From NCBI GenBank assembly GCA_964470555.1, contig CAYYDG010000032.1:22941-86940 (forward strand): DNA of 64,000 nucleotides. Reading direction: 5' to 3'. The DNA comes from RBC074 sp964470555. Lineage in GTDB: Bacteria; Acidobacteriota; Blastocatellia; RBC074. The position numbers and the translations under genes are program-made. Within the stretch, counting starts at the first letter, position 1. The number at the start of each line of letters is the position of its first letter. A model generated the notes under the pieces. It saw only the letters and a list, made by a program, of their open reading frames with translations, made no database searches and was not told the DNA's origin. Shown here piece after piece: positions 25,844-33,666 of this stretch.

Positions 25844-27031
25844 CTACTCTATGATTTCGGAGACGGTTCCGGCGCCGACCGTGCGGCCACCTTCACGAAT
25901 CGCGAAACGCAGGCCTTTTTCCATAGCGATCGGAGCGATCAGTTCAATCTCCATCGCAATGTTGTCGCCAGGCATGATCATTTCCACGCCTTCCGGCAGT
26001 TTCGCCACTCCCGTCACATCCGTCGTGCGGAAGTAGAATTGCGGACGATAGCCAGTGAAAAATGGCGTGTGGCGCCCGCCTTCTTCTTTCGTCAGGATGT
26101 AAGCTTCCGCTTTGAATTTCGTGTGCGGTTTGATCGAACCAGGCTTGGCGATGACCTGACCGCGTTCGATTTCCTTGCGATCCACGCCGCGCAGCAACAG
26201 ACCCACGTTGTCGCCCGCGCGTCCTTCGTCCAGCAATTTCTTGAACATTTCCACGCCCGTCACCACTGAATTGCGCGTGTCGCGGATGCCCACGATTTCC
26301 ACCGGTTCGTTGACCTTGATGATGCCGCGTTCGACACGACCCGTCGCCACCGTTCCGCGACCTTGAATCGTGAAGATGTCTTCAACAGGCATCAGGAACG
26401 GTTTATCAATCGCGCGTTCCGGCGTCGGAATGTAGTTGTCCACCGCCGCCATCAATTCGTCAATGCATTTTTCCCAATCGCCTTCGCCGTTCAGCGCGTT
26501 GAGCGCAGAGCCGCGAATGATAGGGATTTCGTCGCCCGGAAATTCGTACTTCGACAACAGTTCGCGCACTTCCAGTTCGACCAGGTCGAGCAGTTCGGCG
26601 TCGTCCACTGCGTCCACCTTGTTCAGGAACACGACCATCGCAGGCACACCCACCTGACGAGCCAGCAGAATGTGTTCGCGCGTTTGCGGCATCGGGCCGT
26701 CGGTCGCCGCCACCACCAGAATCGCGCCGTCCATCTGAGCGGCTCCGGTGATCATGTTCTTGACGTAATCGGCGTGACCCGGACAGTCCACGTGCGCGTA
26801 GTGGCGATTCGGCGTTTCGTATTCGACGTGCGCCGTCGCGATTGTGATTCCGCGCGCCTTTTCTTCCGGAGCGTTGTCAATCGAATCGAAGCTGCGGAAC
26901 GTGATCTTGGGATTGTGCTTGGCCAGCGTCTTGGTGATCGCGGCGGTCAATGTGGTCTTGCCATGGTCAACGTGACCAATCGTTCCGACGTTGACGTGTG
27001 GCTTACTTCGGTCAAATTTCTCTTTCGCCAT
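25844..27031 (-). CDS. tuf: Translation elongation factor Tu
   Basis: 395 aa from ATG 27031 (MAKEKFDRSKPHVNVGTIGH). The frame is open to 27106, but the standard start is this ATG. GTPase motifs: G-H-V-D-H-G-K-T-T, D-C-P-G-H-A-D-Y, N-K-V-D and the G-S-A-L region; domains 2 and 3 are complete. It delivers aminoacyl-tRNA to the ribosome. It follows fusA in the str arrangement, and is the only tuf copy in this window. Confidence 0.98.
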   Translation of the reverse strand: MAKEKFDRSKPHVNVGTIGHVDHGKTTLTAAITKTLAKHNPKITFRSFDSIDNAPEEKARGITIATAHVEYETPNRHYAHVDCPGHADYVKNMITGAAQMDGAILVVAATDGPMPQTREHILLARQVGVPAMVVFLNKVDAVDDAELLDLVELEVRELLSKYEFPGDEIPIIRGSALNALNGEGDWEKCIDELMAAVDNYIPTPERAIDKPFLMPVEDIFTIQGRGTVATGRVERGIIKVNEPVEIVGIRDTRNSVVTGVEMFKKLLDEGRAGDNVGLLLRGVDRKEIERGQVIAKPGSIKPHTKFKAEAYILTKEEGGRHTPFFTGYRPQFYFRTTDVTGVAKLPEGVEMIMPGDNIAMEIELIAPIAMEKGLRFAIREGGRTVGAGTVSEIIE

Positions 27032-27049
27032 AGTTATCGCTCCTAAAGT

Positions 27050-27131
27050 TTCAAATTGAATCGAATTTGAATTGCAGTGCGCGGAACCGATTCCGCTGAA
27101 AATCAACCGCGCTCGTTGCCCGATCGCGGTT
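27050..27131. promoter_or_regulatory. Two small stem-loops in the fusA-tuf spacer
   Basis: ttcaaatt (27050-27057) with aatttgaa (27064-27071), and aaccgcg (27105-27111) with cgcggtt (27125-27131). The first lies just upstream of the tuf Shine-Dalgarno (AGGAGC on the minus strand). They may be intercistronic processing elements; no function is shown. Confidence 0.35.
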
Positions 27132-27141
27132 AGAGAAAAAG

Positions 27142-29238
27142 TTATTTCGCAGCCCCTTGAACCTTGGCAATCACTTCTTCGCTGACGCTCTTGGGAGCTT
27201 CTTCATAACGATGGAAGTGCATGGTCGAAGCGGCGCGCCCTTGCGACATCGAACGCAGGTCGGTTTCGTAACCGAACATTTCCGCCAGCGGAACCATCGC
27301 CGTGATGATTTGCGTTCCCGGTCGGGAAGCCATTCCTTCGATACGACCGCGACGCGAACTGAGGTCGCCGGTGACGCTGCCCATGTAATCTTCGGGGGTG
27401 ACGACTTCGACCTTCATCACAGGTTCGAGCAAGACGGGCTTGGCTTTCCTGGCCGCTTCCTTGAACGCAATCGAACCGGCAATTTTGAAGGCCATTTCGG
27501 ACGAGTCCACTTCGTGGTAACTGCCAAAGGTCAAGGTAACTTTGACGTCCACCAATTCGTACCCAGCCAAAACTCCGCCTTCCAGAGCTTCGCGGACGCC
27601 TTTTTCAACCGCCGGAATGTATTCTTTCGGAATAACGCCGCCGACGATTTTGTTAATGAACTCGAAACCGGCGCCCGGTTCATTCGGTTCGATTTCCAGA
27701 ACAACGTGCCCGTATTGCCCGCGACCGCCAGTCTGGCGCGAATACTTCTCTTCGGCTTTCGCGGCCTGCTTGATCGTTTCGCGGTAAGCGACCTGTGGTT
27801 TGCCGACATTGGCTTCGACGCCATATTCGCGCTTCAACCGGTCAACGATGATTTCCAGGTGGAGTTCGCCCATACCGGAAATGATTGTTTGATTGGTTTC
27901 CTGATCGGTGGTGACGCGGAACGACGGGTCTTCCTGAGCCAGACGCCCCATCGCAATACCGAGTTTTTCCTGATCCTGGCGAGTCTTCGGTTCGATGGCC
28001 AGCGAAATGACAGGTGTCGGAAATTCCATCTCTTCCAGGATCACCGGATGCGATTCGACGCAGATCGTATCGCCGGTCGTCACCTGCTTCAGGCCCGCAA
28101 CCGCCACGATTTCGCCTGCATAAGCTTCTTCCACGTCTTCGCGCTTGTTGGCGTGCATCTTCATAATTCGGCCAACGCGCTCTTTACTGTCTTTCGTGGA
28201 ATTCAGTACATACGAACCGGATTTCAAAGTGCCCGAATAGATGCGGACAAACGACAATTGACCAACGTGTTTGTCGGCCATGATCTTGAAGGCCAACGCT
28301 GAAAACGGGGCTTTGTCATCCGCCGGACGCTCGACTTCTTCGCCTTTCGGGGTGATTCCCTTGACGGCTGCGATGTCGGTCGGAGAGGGCATGTAATCAA
28401 TCACCGCATCGAGCAGCGGCTGAACGCCTTTATTTTTGAAAGCCGTTCCGCAAACAACCGGAACGAGCTTCAAAGATATGCAGCCACGTCGCAATGCCGC
28501 ACGAATTTCATCGTTGCTGATCGCTTCGCCTTCCAGATACTTCATGGCTATTTCGTCGTCAGCATCCGCGATGGATTCCACCATCTTGTCGTGCGCCGCT
28601 TTCACGGCATCAAGCATGTTGGCTGGAATTTCTTCGACGTTGTAATTGGCCCCCATCTTGTCATCTTTCCAATAGAGAGCCTTCATTTCGATCAAGTCAA
28701 CGATTCCGGCGAATTGATCTTCAGCACCAATCGGCATCTGAACGCAAACCGGGTTGGCCGACAGTCTCGTGCGAATCGTGTCCACCGCGTGGTCGAAATC
28801 CGCGCCCGGACGATCCATCTTGTTGATGAACGCAATGCGCGGAACATTGTATTTATCGGCTTGACGCCAGACGGTTTCGGATTGCGGCTGCACACCAGCC
28901 ACAGCGTCGAACACGGCCACCGCGCCATCGAGCACGCGCAAGCTGCGCTCGACTTCGATGGTGAAATCCACGTGTCCGGGCGTATCAATGATATTGATTC
29001 GATATTCGTCGCCGTTGCGTTTCCAGAAACACGTCGTAGCGGCGGAAGTAATCGTGATTCCGCGTTCCTGCTCCTGCTCCATCCAATCCATGGTCGCCGT
29101 GCCTTCATGGACTTCGCCGATCTTGTAAGACACCCCTGTGTAAAACAGTATGCGCTCAGTCGTCGTCGTCTTACCGGCGTCAATGTGCGCCATGATCCCA
29201 ATGTTGCGGAACCGATTTAACGGTGCTTGTCTTGCCAT
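27142..29238 (-). CDS. fusA: Translation elongation factor G
   Basis: 698 aa, full length. G1 motif A-H-I-D-A-G-K-T-T-T, effector R-G-I-T-I-T-S-A-A, G3 D-T-P-G-H-V-D-F and G4 N-K-M-D-R-P-G-A. Domains II-V follow, with the domain IV G-G-R-G-Q-Y-G-H-V segment near residue 500. It catalyses ribosomal translocation and recycling. It lies between rpsG (117 bp gap) and tuf. Confidence 0.98.
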   Translation of the reverse strand: MARQAPLNRFRNIGIMAHIDAGKTTTTERILFYTGVSYKIGEVHEGTATMDWMEQEQERGITITSAATTCFWKRNGDEYRINIIDTPGHVDFTIEVERSLRVLDGAVAVFDAVAGVQPQSETVWRQADKYNVPRIAFINKMDRPGADFDHAVDTIRTRLSANPVCVQMPIGAEDQFAGIVDLIEMKALYWKDDKMGANYNVEEIPANMLDAVKAAHDKMVESIADADDEIAMKYLEGEAISNDEIRAALRRGCISLKLVPVVCGTAFKNKGVQPLLDAVIDYMPSPTDIAAVKGITPKGEEVERPADDKAPFSALAFKIMADKHVGQLSFVRIYSGTLKSGSYVLNSTKDSKERVGRIMKMHANKREDVEEAYAGEIVAVAGLKQVTTGDTICVESHPVILEEMEFPTPVISLAIEPKTRQDQEKLGIAMGRLAQEDPSFRVTTDQETNQTIISGMGELHLEIIVDRLKREYGVEANVGKPQVAYRETIKQAAKAEEKYSRQTGGRGQYGHVVLEIEPNEPGAGFEFINKIVGGVIPKEYIPAVEKGVREALEGGVLAGYELVDVKVTLTFGSYHEVDSSEMAFKIAGSIAFKEAARKAKPVLLEPVMKVEVVTPEDYMGSVTGDLSSRRGRIEGMASRPGTQIITAMVPLAEMFGYETDLRSMSQGRAASTMHFHRYEEAPKSVSEEVIAKVQGAAK

Positions 29239-29355
29239 AAAAACCTGAAAATCTAATGCTAAAAGTCAGAATCTGTGCGACTGGTCATCCCAGTTCTGTG
29301 TCTCTAAATCAGTCTGACTCGAATCCTTCTCCTGCTGACAATCAGTCGTTTGCTG

Positions 29356-29826
29356 TTACCAGCGATAATGCGCAAACGCTTTGTTGGCTTCCGCCATGCG
29401 GTGTACATCTTCGCGCTTCTTGACCGCGTTGCCCTTGGCAGAGGCAGCATCCAGGATTTCAGCCGCCAGACGATCCACCATCGTTTTTTCGCCGCGATCA
29501 CGCGCATACCCAACCAACCAGCGCATGGCCAGCGCCGTGCGGCGGCTGGCGCTGACTTCGACGGGAACCTGATAGTTGGCGCCACCGACGCGCTTGGACT
29601 TCACTTCCACCTTGGGCTGAAGATTTTCAATCGCTTTCTTGAACACCTTCAGCGGGTCTTCCTGAGACTTATCTTTGATCTTGTCGAGCGCGCTGTACAG
29701 AATGCCTTCGGCGACAGCTTTTTTGCCGTCCAACATCATGACGTTGATGAACTTGGCGACAAGCGGGCTGTTATAAATCGGATCGGGCAAAATTTCGCGC
29801 TTGGGAACTTCTCTTCTTCTTGGCAT
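29356..29826 (-). CDS. rpsG: 30S ribosomal protein S7
   Basis: 156 aa. M-P-R-R-R-E-V-P-K-R-E-I-L-P-D-P at the start contains the family signature, and R-V-G-G-A-N-Y-Q-V-P-V-E-V follows. It nucleates 30S head assembly and contacts E-site tRNA. It follows rpsL with a 49 bp gap. Confidence 0.98.
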   Translation of the reverse strand: MPRRREVPKREILPDPIYNSPLVAKFINVMMLDGKKAVAEGILYSALDKIKDKSQEDPLKVFKKAIENLQPKVEVKSKRVGGANYQVPVEVSASRRTALAMRWLVGYARDRGEKTMVDRLAAEILDAASAKGNAVKKREDVHRMAEANKAFAHYRW

Positions 29827-29875
29827 ATTCAGTCACCTGAAAGCTTCACTCTCACGACGGAGAGAAAAGCTGATC

Positions 29876-30280
29876 TTACTTCTTGCCCTTGGCTGGCGCA
29901 GCAGCGCCTTCCTTCGGACGCTTCGCCCCATATTTGGAACGGCCTTGTTTACGATTCGCCACACCAGCGGAATCAAGCGTCCCACGAACAATGTGATAAC
30001 GAACGCCGGGCAGGTCTTTCACGCGGCCTCCACGCACCAGCACGATTGAATGCTCTTGCAGGTTGTGGCCAATTCCCGGAATGTAGGAAGTCACTTCGAT
30101 GGTGTTCGTCAAACGAACGCGAGCGATTTTCCGCAAAGCCGAATTGGGCTTTTTAGGCGTCTGAGTTTTCACTTGAACGCAAACTCCGCGACGTTGCGGA
30201 CAGGACTGCAACGCGGGACTGGAAGTTTTGTATTTGACCTGCTTGCGGCCTTTTCGAACTAATTGACTAATCGTAGGCAT
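29876..30280 (-). CDS. rpsL: 30S ribosomal protein S12
   Basis: 134 aa. The decoding-centre loops K-K-P-N-S-A-L-R-K and V-K-D-L-P-G-V-R-Y carry the Lys residues altered in streptomycin-resistant mutants; both look wild type. The Lys/Ala-rich C-terminal tail (A-A-A-P-A-K-G-K-K) is slightly long. It is the first gene of the 21 kb ribosomal cluster, about 400 nt downstream of a near-consensus promoter. Confidence 0.98.
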   Translation of the reverse strand: MPTISQLVRKGRKQVKYKTSSPALQSCPQRRGVCVQVKTQTPKKPNSALRKIARVRLTNTIEVTSYIPGIGHNLQEHSIVLVRGGRVKDLPGVRYHIVRGTLDSAGVANRKQGRSKYGAKRPKEGAAAPAKGKK

Positions 30281-30660
30281 AATTCGTTACTCAAGTACTT
30301 ACATCTTGAATCGGTCGTCTGGCCGTAAAAGGCCTCACCCTCTTCAAGAGAGCGTTCCCATTCAGGGCTTCTTTGAATGTGCTAGGCACGAAAATGATTT
30401 TTTGGGATGTCTTGCGAAAGTGTGCAGATTATGGCGTCCCAAACCGCCGAGTTTTTCTGTGGCGTCATTTCAAGATGATTGTCGCTCCTTAAAACAAAGC
30501 GACGACGTTTCAGAAAGCCTTCCGACATCCGCTGCCTGGAAGAACTGATACGCCACAATACGTTCTCGATGAAAGATTCTAAAGGGTGACTTGAATGAAC
30601 CGGTCTTTCCCGCCGAATCCGGCAATGCCTCTGCACTTGGAGACCCGCTGACATTGCCTG
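30281..30660 (-). other. Long 5' leader of rpsL without a convincing gene
   Basis: About 380 nt between the 5' hairpin and the rpsL ATG. It holds several short stems (for example GTCGC/GCGAC flanking AAGG near 30480-30505, and GGCC-TTTTAC-GGCC near 30325). A 100-codon minus frame (30382-30684) has no recognisable family and a repetitive low-information composition. I see no tRNA and no known riboswitch. Confidence 0.4.
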
Positions 30661-30686
30661 CTTTGCGAAGACGTGGCTTCGCAAAG
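30661..30686 (-). promoter_or_regulatory. Perfect hairpin at the predicted 5' end of the str transcript
   Basis: ctttgcgaag (30661-30670) and cttcgcaaag (30677-30686) form a perfect 10 bp stem with a 6 nt loop. The promoter at 30693-30721 predicts transcription starting at about 30686, so the stem would begin at or near nucleotide 1 of the mRNA. Such terminal stems stabilise some bacterial mRNAs; that role here is inferred. Confidence 0.7.
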
Positions 30687-30692
30687 GGTGGG

Positions 30693-30721
30693 AATATAGA
30701 GATCAAGGTTGGGGTTGTCAA
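30693..30721 (-). promoter_or_regulatory. Sigma-70 promoter of the str ribosomal cluster
   Basis: On the minus strand, TTGACA (30721-30716) is a perfect -35 box. It is separated by exactly 17 bp from TATATT (30698-30693), a near-consensus -10. It is the strongest promoter-like sequence I found in the window, and it points at rpsL. The resulting leader is about 400 nt. Confidence 0.85.
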
Positions 30722-30791
30722 GAGGTGGTTTGTTTATTGAAAGATTTTTTGTTAGTTGCCTGGTTTTTAAGGACTCGGTTTTCTTGAGCCA

Positions 30792-31006
30792 GATGACGCG
30801 GAAGATTCCAGCTACACGCGGCTGACGTTGAATACAAACGGCGCTTATGTGGTGATCACAGCCGACGCACACAATACATTTATGGCCAAGACCTGAAAAT
30901 CAAAGACCGCAACGGCAATCTGATTACGGTTACTTACCAAAGCCTCGGTTTAGACAAAGTAATAGGAAATAACCTGGTTATCGTTCCGTTTTTGATTTCA
31001 GAATGA
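30792..31006 (+). pseudogene. RHS/YD-repeat-like protein remnant, frameshifted
   Basis: Two overlapping short plus frames look like parts of one former coding region. 30792-30896 reads D-D-A-E-D-S-S-Y-T-R-L-T-L-N-T, then N-G-A-Y-V-V-I-T-A-D-A-H. 30881-31006 reads Y-G-Q-D-L-K-I-K-D-R-N-G-N-L-I-T-V-T-Y, then L-D-K-V-I-G-N. The D-R-N-G-N-x-I-T-x-T-Y stretch is characteristic of RHS/YD-repeat proteins. The frames are offset and there is no start or full domain, so this is a relic. The call rests on motif memory only. Confidence 0.45.
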
Positions 31007-31450
31007 TCGTTCATTTGTTCTTTGATACTTGAACCGGCTTTTCCGGCTCATCGGAGTCAATTTGTCGCTGGCCTGCGGTTTGCGCCAGAGGATTTGATCG
31101 GCGGCGACGCCAGTCGCTTTCTGATAAGGCTCGACCATTGACGATTGAAAGCGGGAGCCAGCGACAACTCGGCAAACGAGCGCGCCGCCGGAGTTTGAAT
31201 CGCCGCGTCAATCAATTCGAAGAAGGCGCCTTTGCGATGACCAAAGATTGATAGACTTGCTGACGAAAGCCGCTTAGTGACGTAAAATTTCGTTTGGGGA
31301 ATTGGATTCGACATAAACCCAATTTGCCCATCGGCGGTTGTGATGCAAGTCCAACCGCCACTATTTTTCAAAGATCATTTTTTGTCTAGATCGGTGAAGT
31401 GAAATCCGATCTAAAGTCGAGCACTTATGGGCGGCTCCTAAGCTGCCGCA
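31007..31450. other. Degenerate intergenic stretch
   Basis: No intact gene recognised. Minus-strand frames at 31011-31211 and 31057-31371 overlap in different phases. A third phase gives a protein-like C-terminus (P-Y-Q-K-A-T-G-V-A-A-D-Q-I-L-W), so part of this may be another decayed gene. I could not assign a family. Confidence 0.35.
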
Positions 31451-31452
31451 AT

Positions 31453-31482
31453 TTTACGATTTCGGAAATCGCGTGCTATATT
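31453..31482 (+). promoter_or_regulatory. Promoter of yebC with palindrome in the spacer
   Basis: TTTACG (31453-31458), 18 bp, TATATT (31477-31482), about 50 nt before the yebC ATG. A perfect palindrome cgatttc-g-gaaatcg occupies 31457-31471, inside the -35/-10 spacer, where a repressor dimer could block RNA polymerase. Confidence 0.5.
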
Positions 31483-31533
31483 CGCTGTCTTCACTCCAAA
31501 CAATCTTTCCATACTAATCGAGGTGATTGTCCA

Positions 31534-32274
31534 ATGTCGGGACATTCGAAGTGGCATACGATCAAGCATAAAAAAGGCGCGCTGGATGCCAAGCGCGGCA
31601 AGTTGTTCACCAAGCTCATCAAGGAATTGACCATTGCCGCGCGTTCCGGCGGCAGCGGTGACATCAGCATCAACGCGCGATTGCGAAAAGCCGTCAGCGA
31701 CGCCAAGGCCGCCAACATGCCTAACGACACGATTGACAAGGCGATCAAACGCGGCACCGGCGAATTGGAAGGCGTCAATTACGACGAAATCACTTACGAA
31801 GGTTACGGACCCGGCGGCGTGGCTGTGCTGGTCAACACGACGACCGACAATCGCAATCGCACGGTGGCTGAAATCCGCCACGTGTTTTCAAAAAACGGCG
31901 GCAACCTGGGCGAATCGAATTCCGTTTCGTGGATGTTCAATCGCAAAGGCCAGATAGTGATTGACGCGGCGTTGAAAAGCGAAGACGAAATGATGGAAAT
32001 CGCGCTAGAAGCCGGAGCCGATGACGTGACGAGCGATGCGGACACCCACCAGATTTTCACCGCGCCGGAAGATTTCCACGCCGTGCTGGAAGCGATCAAG
32101 GCCAAAGGCATCGAACCGATGTCGGCGGAGTTGGCGATGATTCCGCAAAACACTATCAAGCTGGAAGGCGCGGACGCGGCGAAGATGTTGAAGCTGTACG
32201 AAGCGCTGGACGACCACGACGACGTGCAAAGCGTTTACGCCAACTTCGAGATGGACGACGCTGATCTTGCTTAG
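31534..32274 (+). CDS. yebC: YebC/PmpR family protein (TACO1-like)
   Basis: 246 aa from ATG 31534 (MSGHSKWHTIKHKKGALDAKRG), preceded by GAGGTG. The frame opens earlier at 31399 without similarity. The N-terminal domain and the N-M-P-N-D-T-I-D-K-A-I-K-R-G-T-G motif are diagnostic. The Y-E-G-Y-G-P-G-G-V-A segment and C-terminal domain are complete. Members act as transcription regulators or, as recently proposed for the wider family, in translation of difficult peptide stretches. It is followed by a resolvase gene, recalling the yebC-ruvC neighbourhood of many bacteria. Confidence 0.97.
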   Translation: MSGHSKWHTIKHKKGALDAKRGKLFTKLIKELTIAARSGGSGDISINARLRKAVSDAKAANMPNDTIDKAIKRGTGELEGVNYDEITYEGYGPGGVAVLVNTTTDNRNRTVAEIRHVFSKNGGNLGESNSVSWMFNRKGQIVIDAALKSEDEMMEIALEAGADDVTSDADTHQIFTAPEDFHAVLEAIKAKGIEPMSAELAMIPQNTIKLEGADAAKMLKLYEALDDHDDVQSVYANFEMDDADLA

Positions 32275-32340
32275 AGTAGTCGGAATTCGGTAGTTGTGAC
32301 GCGAACCGACTACCGACTGCCGACTACTGACTACCGATTT
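32275..32340. repeat. Heptamer array between yebC and recU
   Basis: aaccgac, taccgac, tgccgac, tactgac, taccgat run in register immediately before the recU ATG (32341). The left part (agtagtcggaattcggtagt) is an inverted relative, so the spacer can fold as a hairpin. Confidence 0.8.
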
Positions 32341-33054
32341 ATGAATTTCAAACGCCGCGGCGCAGAAACAGGCAGCAGCTTTCAGGAAGCGATCAATCGC
32401 ACCAACGAAGCTTATGAGCGCGCCGGGCGAGCCTTCATCACACGCAAAGCCATCCCCGGAAAATATCTGATTGAACGCGGAGAAGCTCGGCAAGGGCTGT
32501 CATTGCCTAATTTGAATTCGCAGTCGGGTTCCGGGCAAGCGCGAATGTCTTCTGCCGAACTCAGCCGGCTGGTCAAAGAACGCAAAGTCACAGACTGGCG
32601 AAAGTTCATTCCCGAATCGAAAGCCGAACCGGATTACGGCGGAGTCGTCGCTCCCATTGGCCGAGCCATTTTTTATGACGCCAAAACGACGCGGCGCGAT
32701 TTGCTGGATTTCGACAACCTGCATGCTCACCAGATCGGTTTTCTGCAGCGCGCTGCATGCTTCGGAGCGATTGCAGGTTTTCTGGTCGAATTCAGCAAAT
32801 TTGGCGAGGTCTATTTTTTGCCGATTCAGGTGGTGGTTCGTTGGCGGGACGAGAGCGCACGGAAAAGCTTTCCGCACCGATTTTTCTGCGATCATCTGAC
32901 TGCGGCACAACCCGGCAAAGGTTTTGTCATTCACGATTACCTGGCCGCCGTTGAAGCTCAGGAACAACAGTACGGCAGCGACCTTGCCGGGCTTGGCCAA
33001 ATTTCTTTCGATGCTTACGCCGCGCGAACGACTCGCAAAACAGCGGCGCGATAA
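32341..33054 (+). CDS. recU: RecU-type Holliday junction resolvase
   Basis: 237 aa from ATG 32341. F-Q-E-A-I-N-R-T-N-E-A-Y (14-25) matches the RecU F-E-E-x-I-N-R-T-N-x-Y-Y motif. P-D-Y-G-G (97-101) and F-Y-D-A-K (111-115) supply D98, D113 and K115 in the places of the PD-(D/E)XK catalytic residues (Asp replaces the usual Glu at 113). L-H-A-H-Q-I (128-132) matches the L-x-x-H-Q motif after the core. An insertion of about 40 residues (50-90) lies where B. subtilis RecU has its stalk region. It follows yebC directly, the place where ruvC often sits. Confident family-level call; activity is inferred. Confidence 0.82.
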   Translation: MNFKRRGAETGSSFQEAINRTNEAYERAGRAFITRKAIPGKYLIERGEARQGLSLPNLNSQSGSGQARMSSAELSRLVKERKVTDWRKFIPESKAEPDYGGVVAPIGRAIFYDAKTTRRDLLDFDNLHAHQIGFLQRAACFGAIAGFLVEFSKFGEVYFLPIQVVVRWRDESARKSFPHRFFCDHLTAAQPGKGFVIHDYLAAVEAQEQQYGSDLAGLGQISFDAYAARTTRKTAAR

Positions 33055-33065
33055 TTCGCCTTCAA

Positions 33066-33641
33066 CTACTGTTCGGAAGATTTTGCTTTGGTAATGGCCA
33101 TCAAAGCCGAATTCGGCGCGTCTTCCAAAAGCAAATGCATGGTGTTGTTGGACAAGGCCTGTTTGGCGTCCGGCGTTCGTTTGGAAAGCGTCCATTTGAC
33201 GACCACAGAATTGGCTTGCGGATCAGCAGGAACCAAAACGCTGACTGTGGACGGCGAATTCAGATGTTCGCTGGCTTCGTCGGCAGAAATCAAAGTGCGC
33301 GTGGCTGCGCCAACGGCGCGTGATTCGCCCGGCTGCCCATCGGCGTTGCGAATCGTCACCATCGGCTGGATTTCCAGCATCAATTCATTGCCCGGTTTGC
33401 GTTCGCCAAACGTGTTGATGAGCGCCAGGTCCAACTGCGCGCGTCCTTCTTCGATTCGCTGTGAAACGACCACCATCACCAGATGCTCTTGCAACTCGCC
33501 TTTGTCAGTGAGTTCCTTTTGCTTCCACTGTTCATAGACATTCATCAGTCCGGGGCGAGCGGCGCTTTTTTCCGTTTGCGCCTCTACGGAAATCGAAGTG
33601 AGCAAAACAACAGCCAAAACGGCAAACAAGGTTTTCTTCAT
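33066..33641 (-). CDS. Secreted hypothetical protein
   Basis: 191 aa with a clear Sec signal peptide (KKTLFAVLAVVLLTSISVEAQ, cleavage after A-Q or E-A). I do not recognise the mature domain. It is beta-rich in pattern, with alternating polar/hydrophobic strands (H-L-V-M-V-V-V-S-Q, L-D-L-A-L-I-N-T-F-G) and no Cys. It converges with recU (11 bp apart) and lies 25 bp after the PP2C phosphatase stop on the same strand, so it may be cotranscribed with it. Confidence 0.7.
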   Translation of the reverse strand: MKKTLFAVLAVVLLTSISVEAQTEKSAARPGLMNVYEQWKQKELTDKGELQEHLVMVVVSQRIEEGRAQLDLALINTFGERKPGNELMLEIQPMVTIRNADGQPGESRAVGAATRTLISADEASEHLNSPSTVSVLVPADPQANSVVVKWTLSKRTPDAKQALSNNTMHLLLEDAPNSALMAITKAKSSEQ

Positions 33642-33666
33642 CTGAATTTCTCCTTTAATGAAAATG

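Noticed and set aside
27157..28302. 381-codon plus-strand frame opposite fusA
   Set aside because: Shadow of EF-G, which is full length with all motifs on the minus strand.
30382..30684. 100-codon minus frame upstream of rpsL as a gene
   Set aside because: It begins upstream of, or at, the predicted transcription start, has no family resemblance and no good ribosome-binding site.
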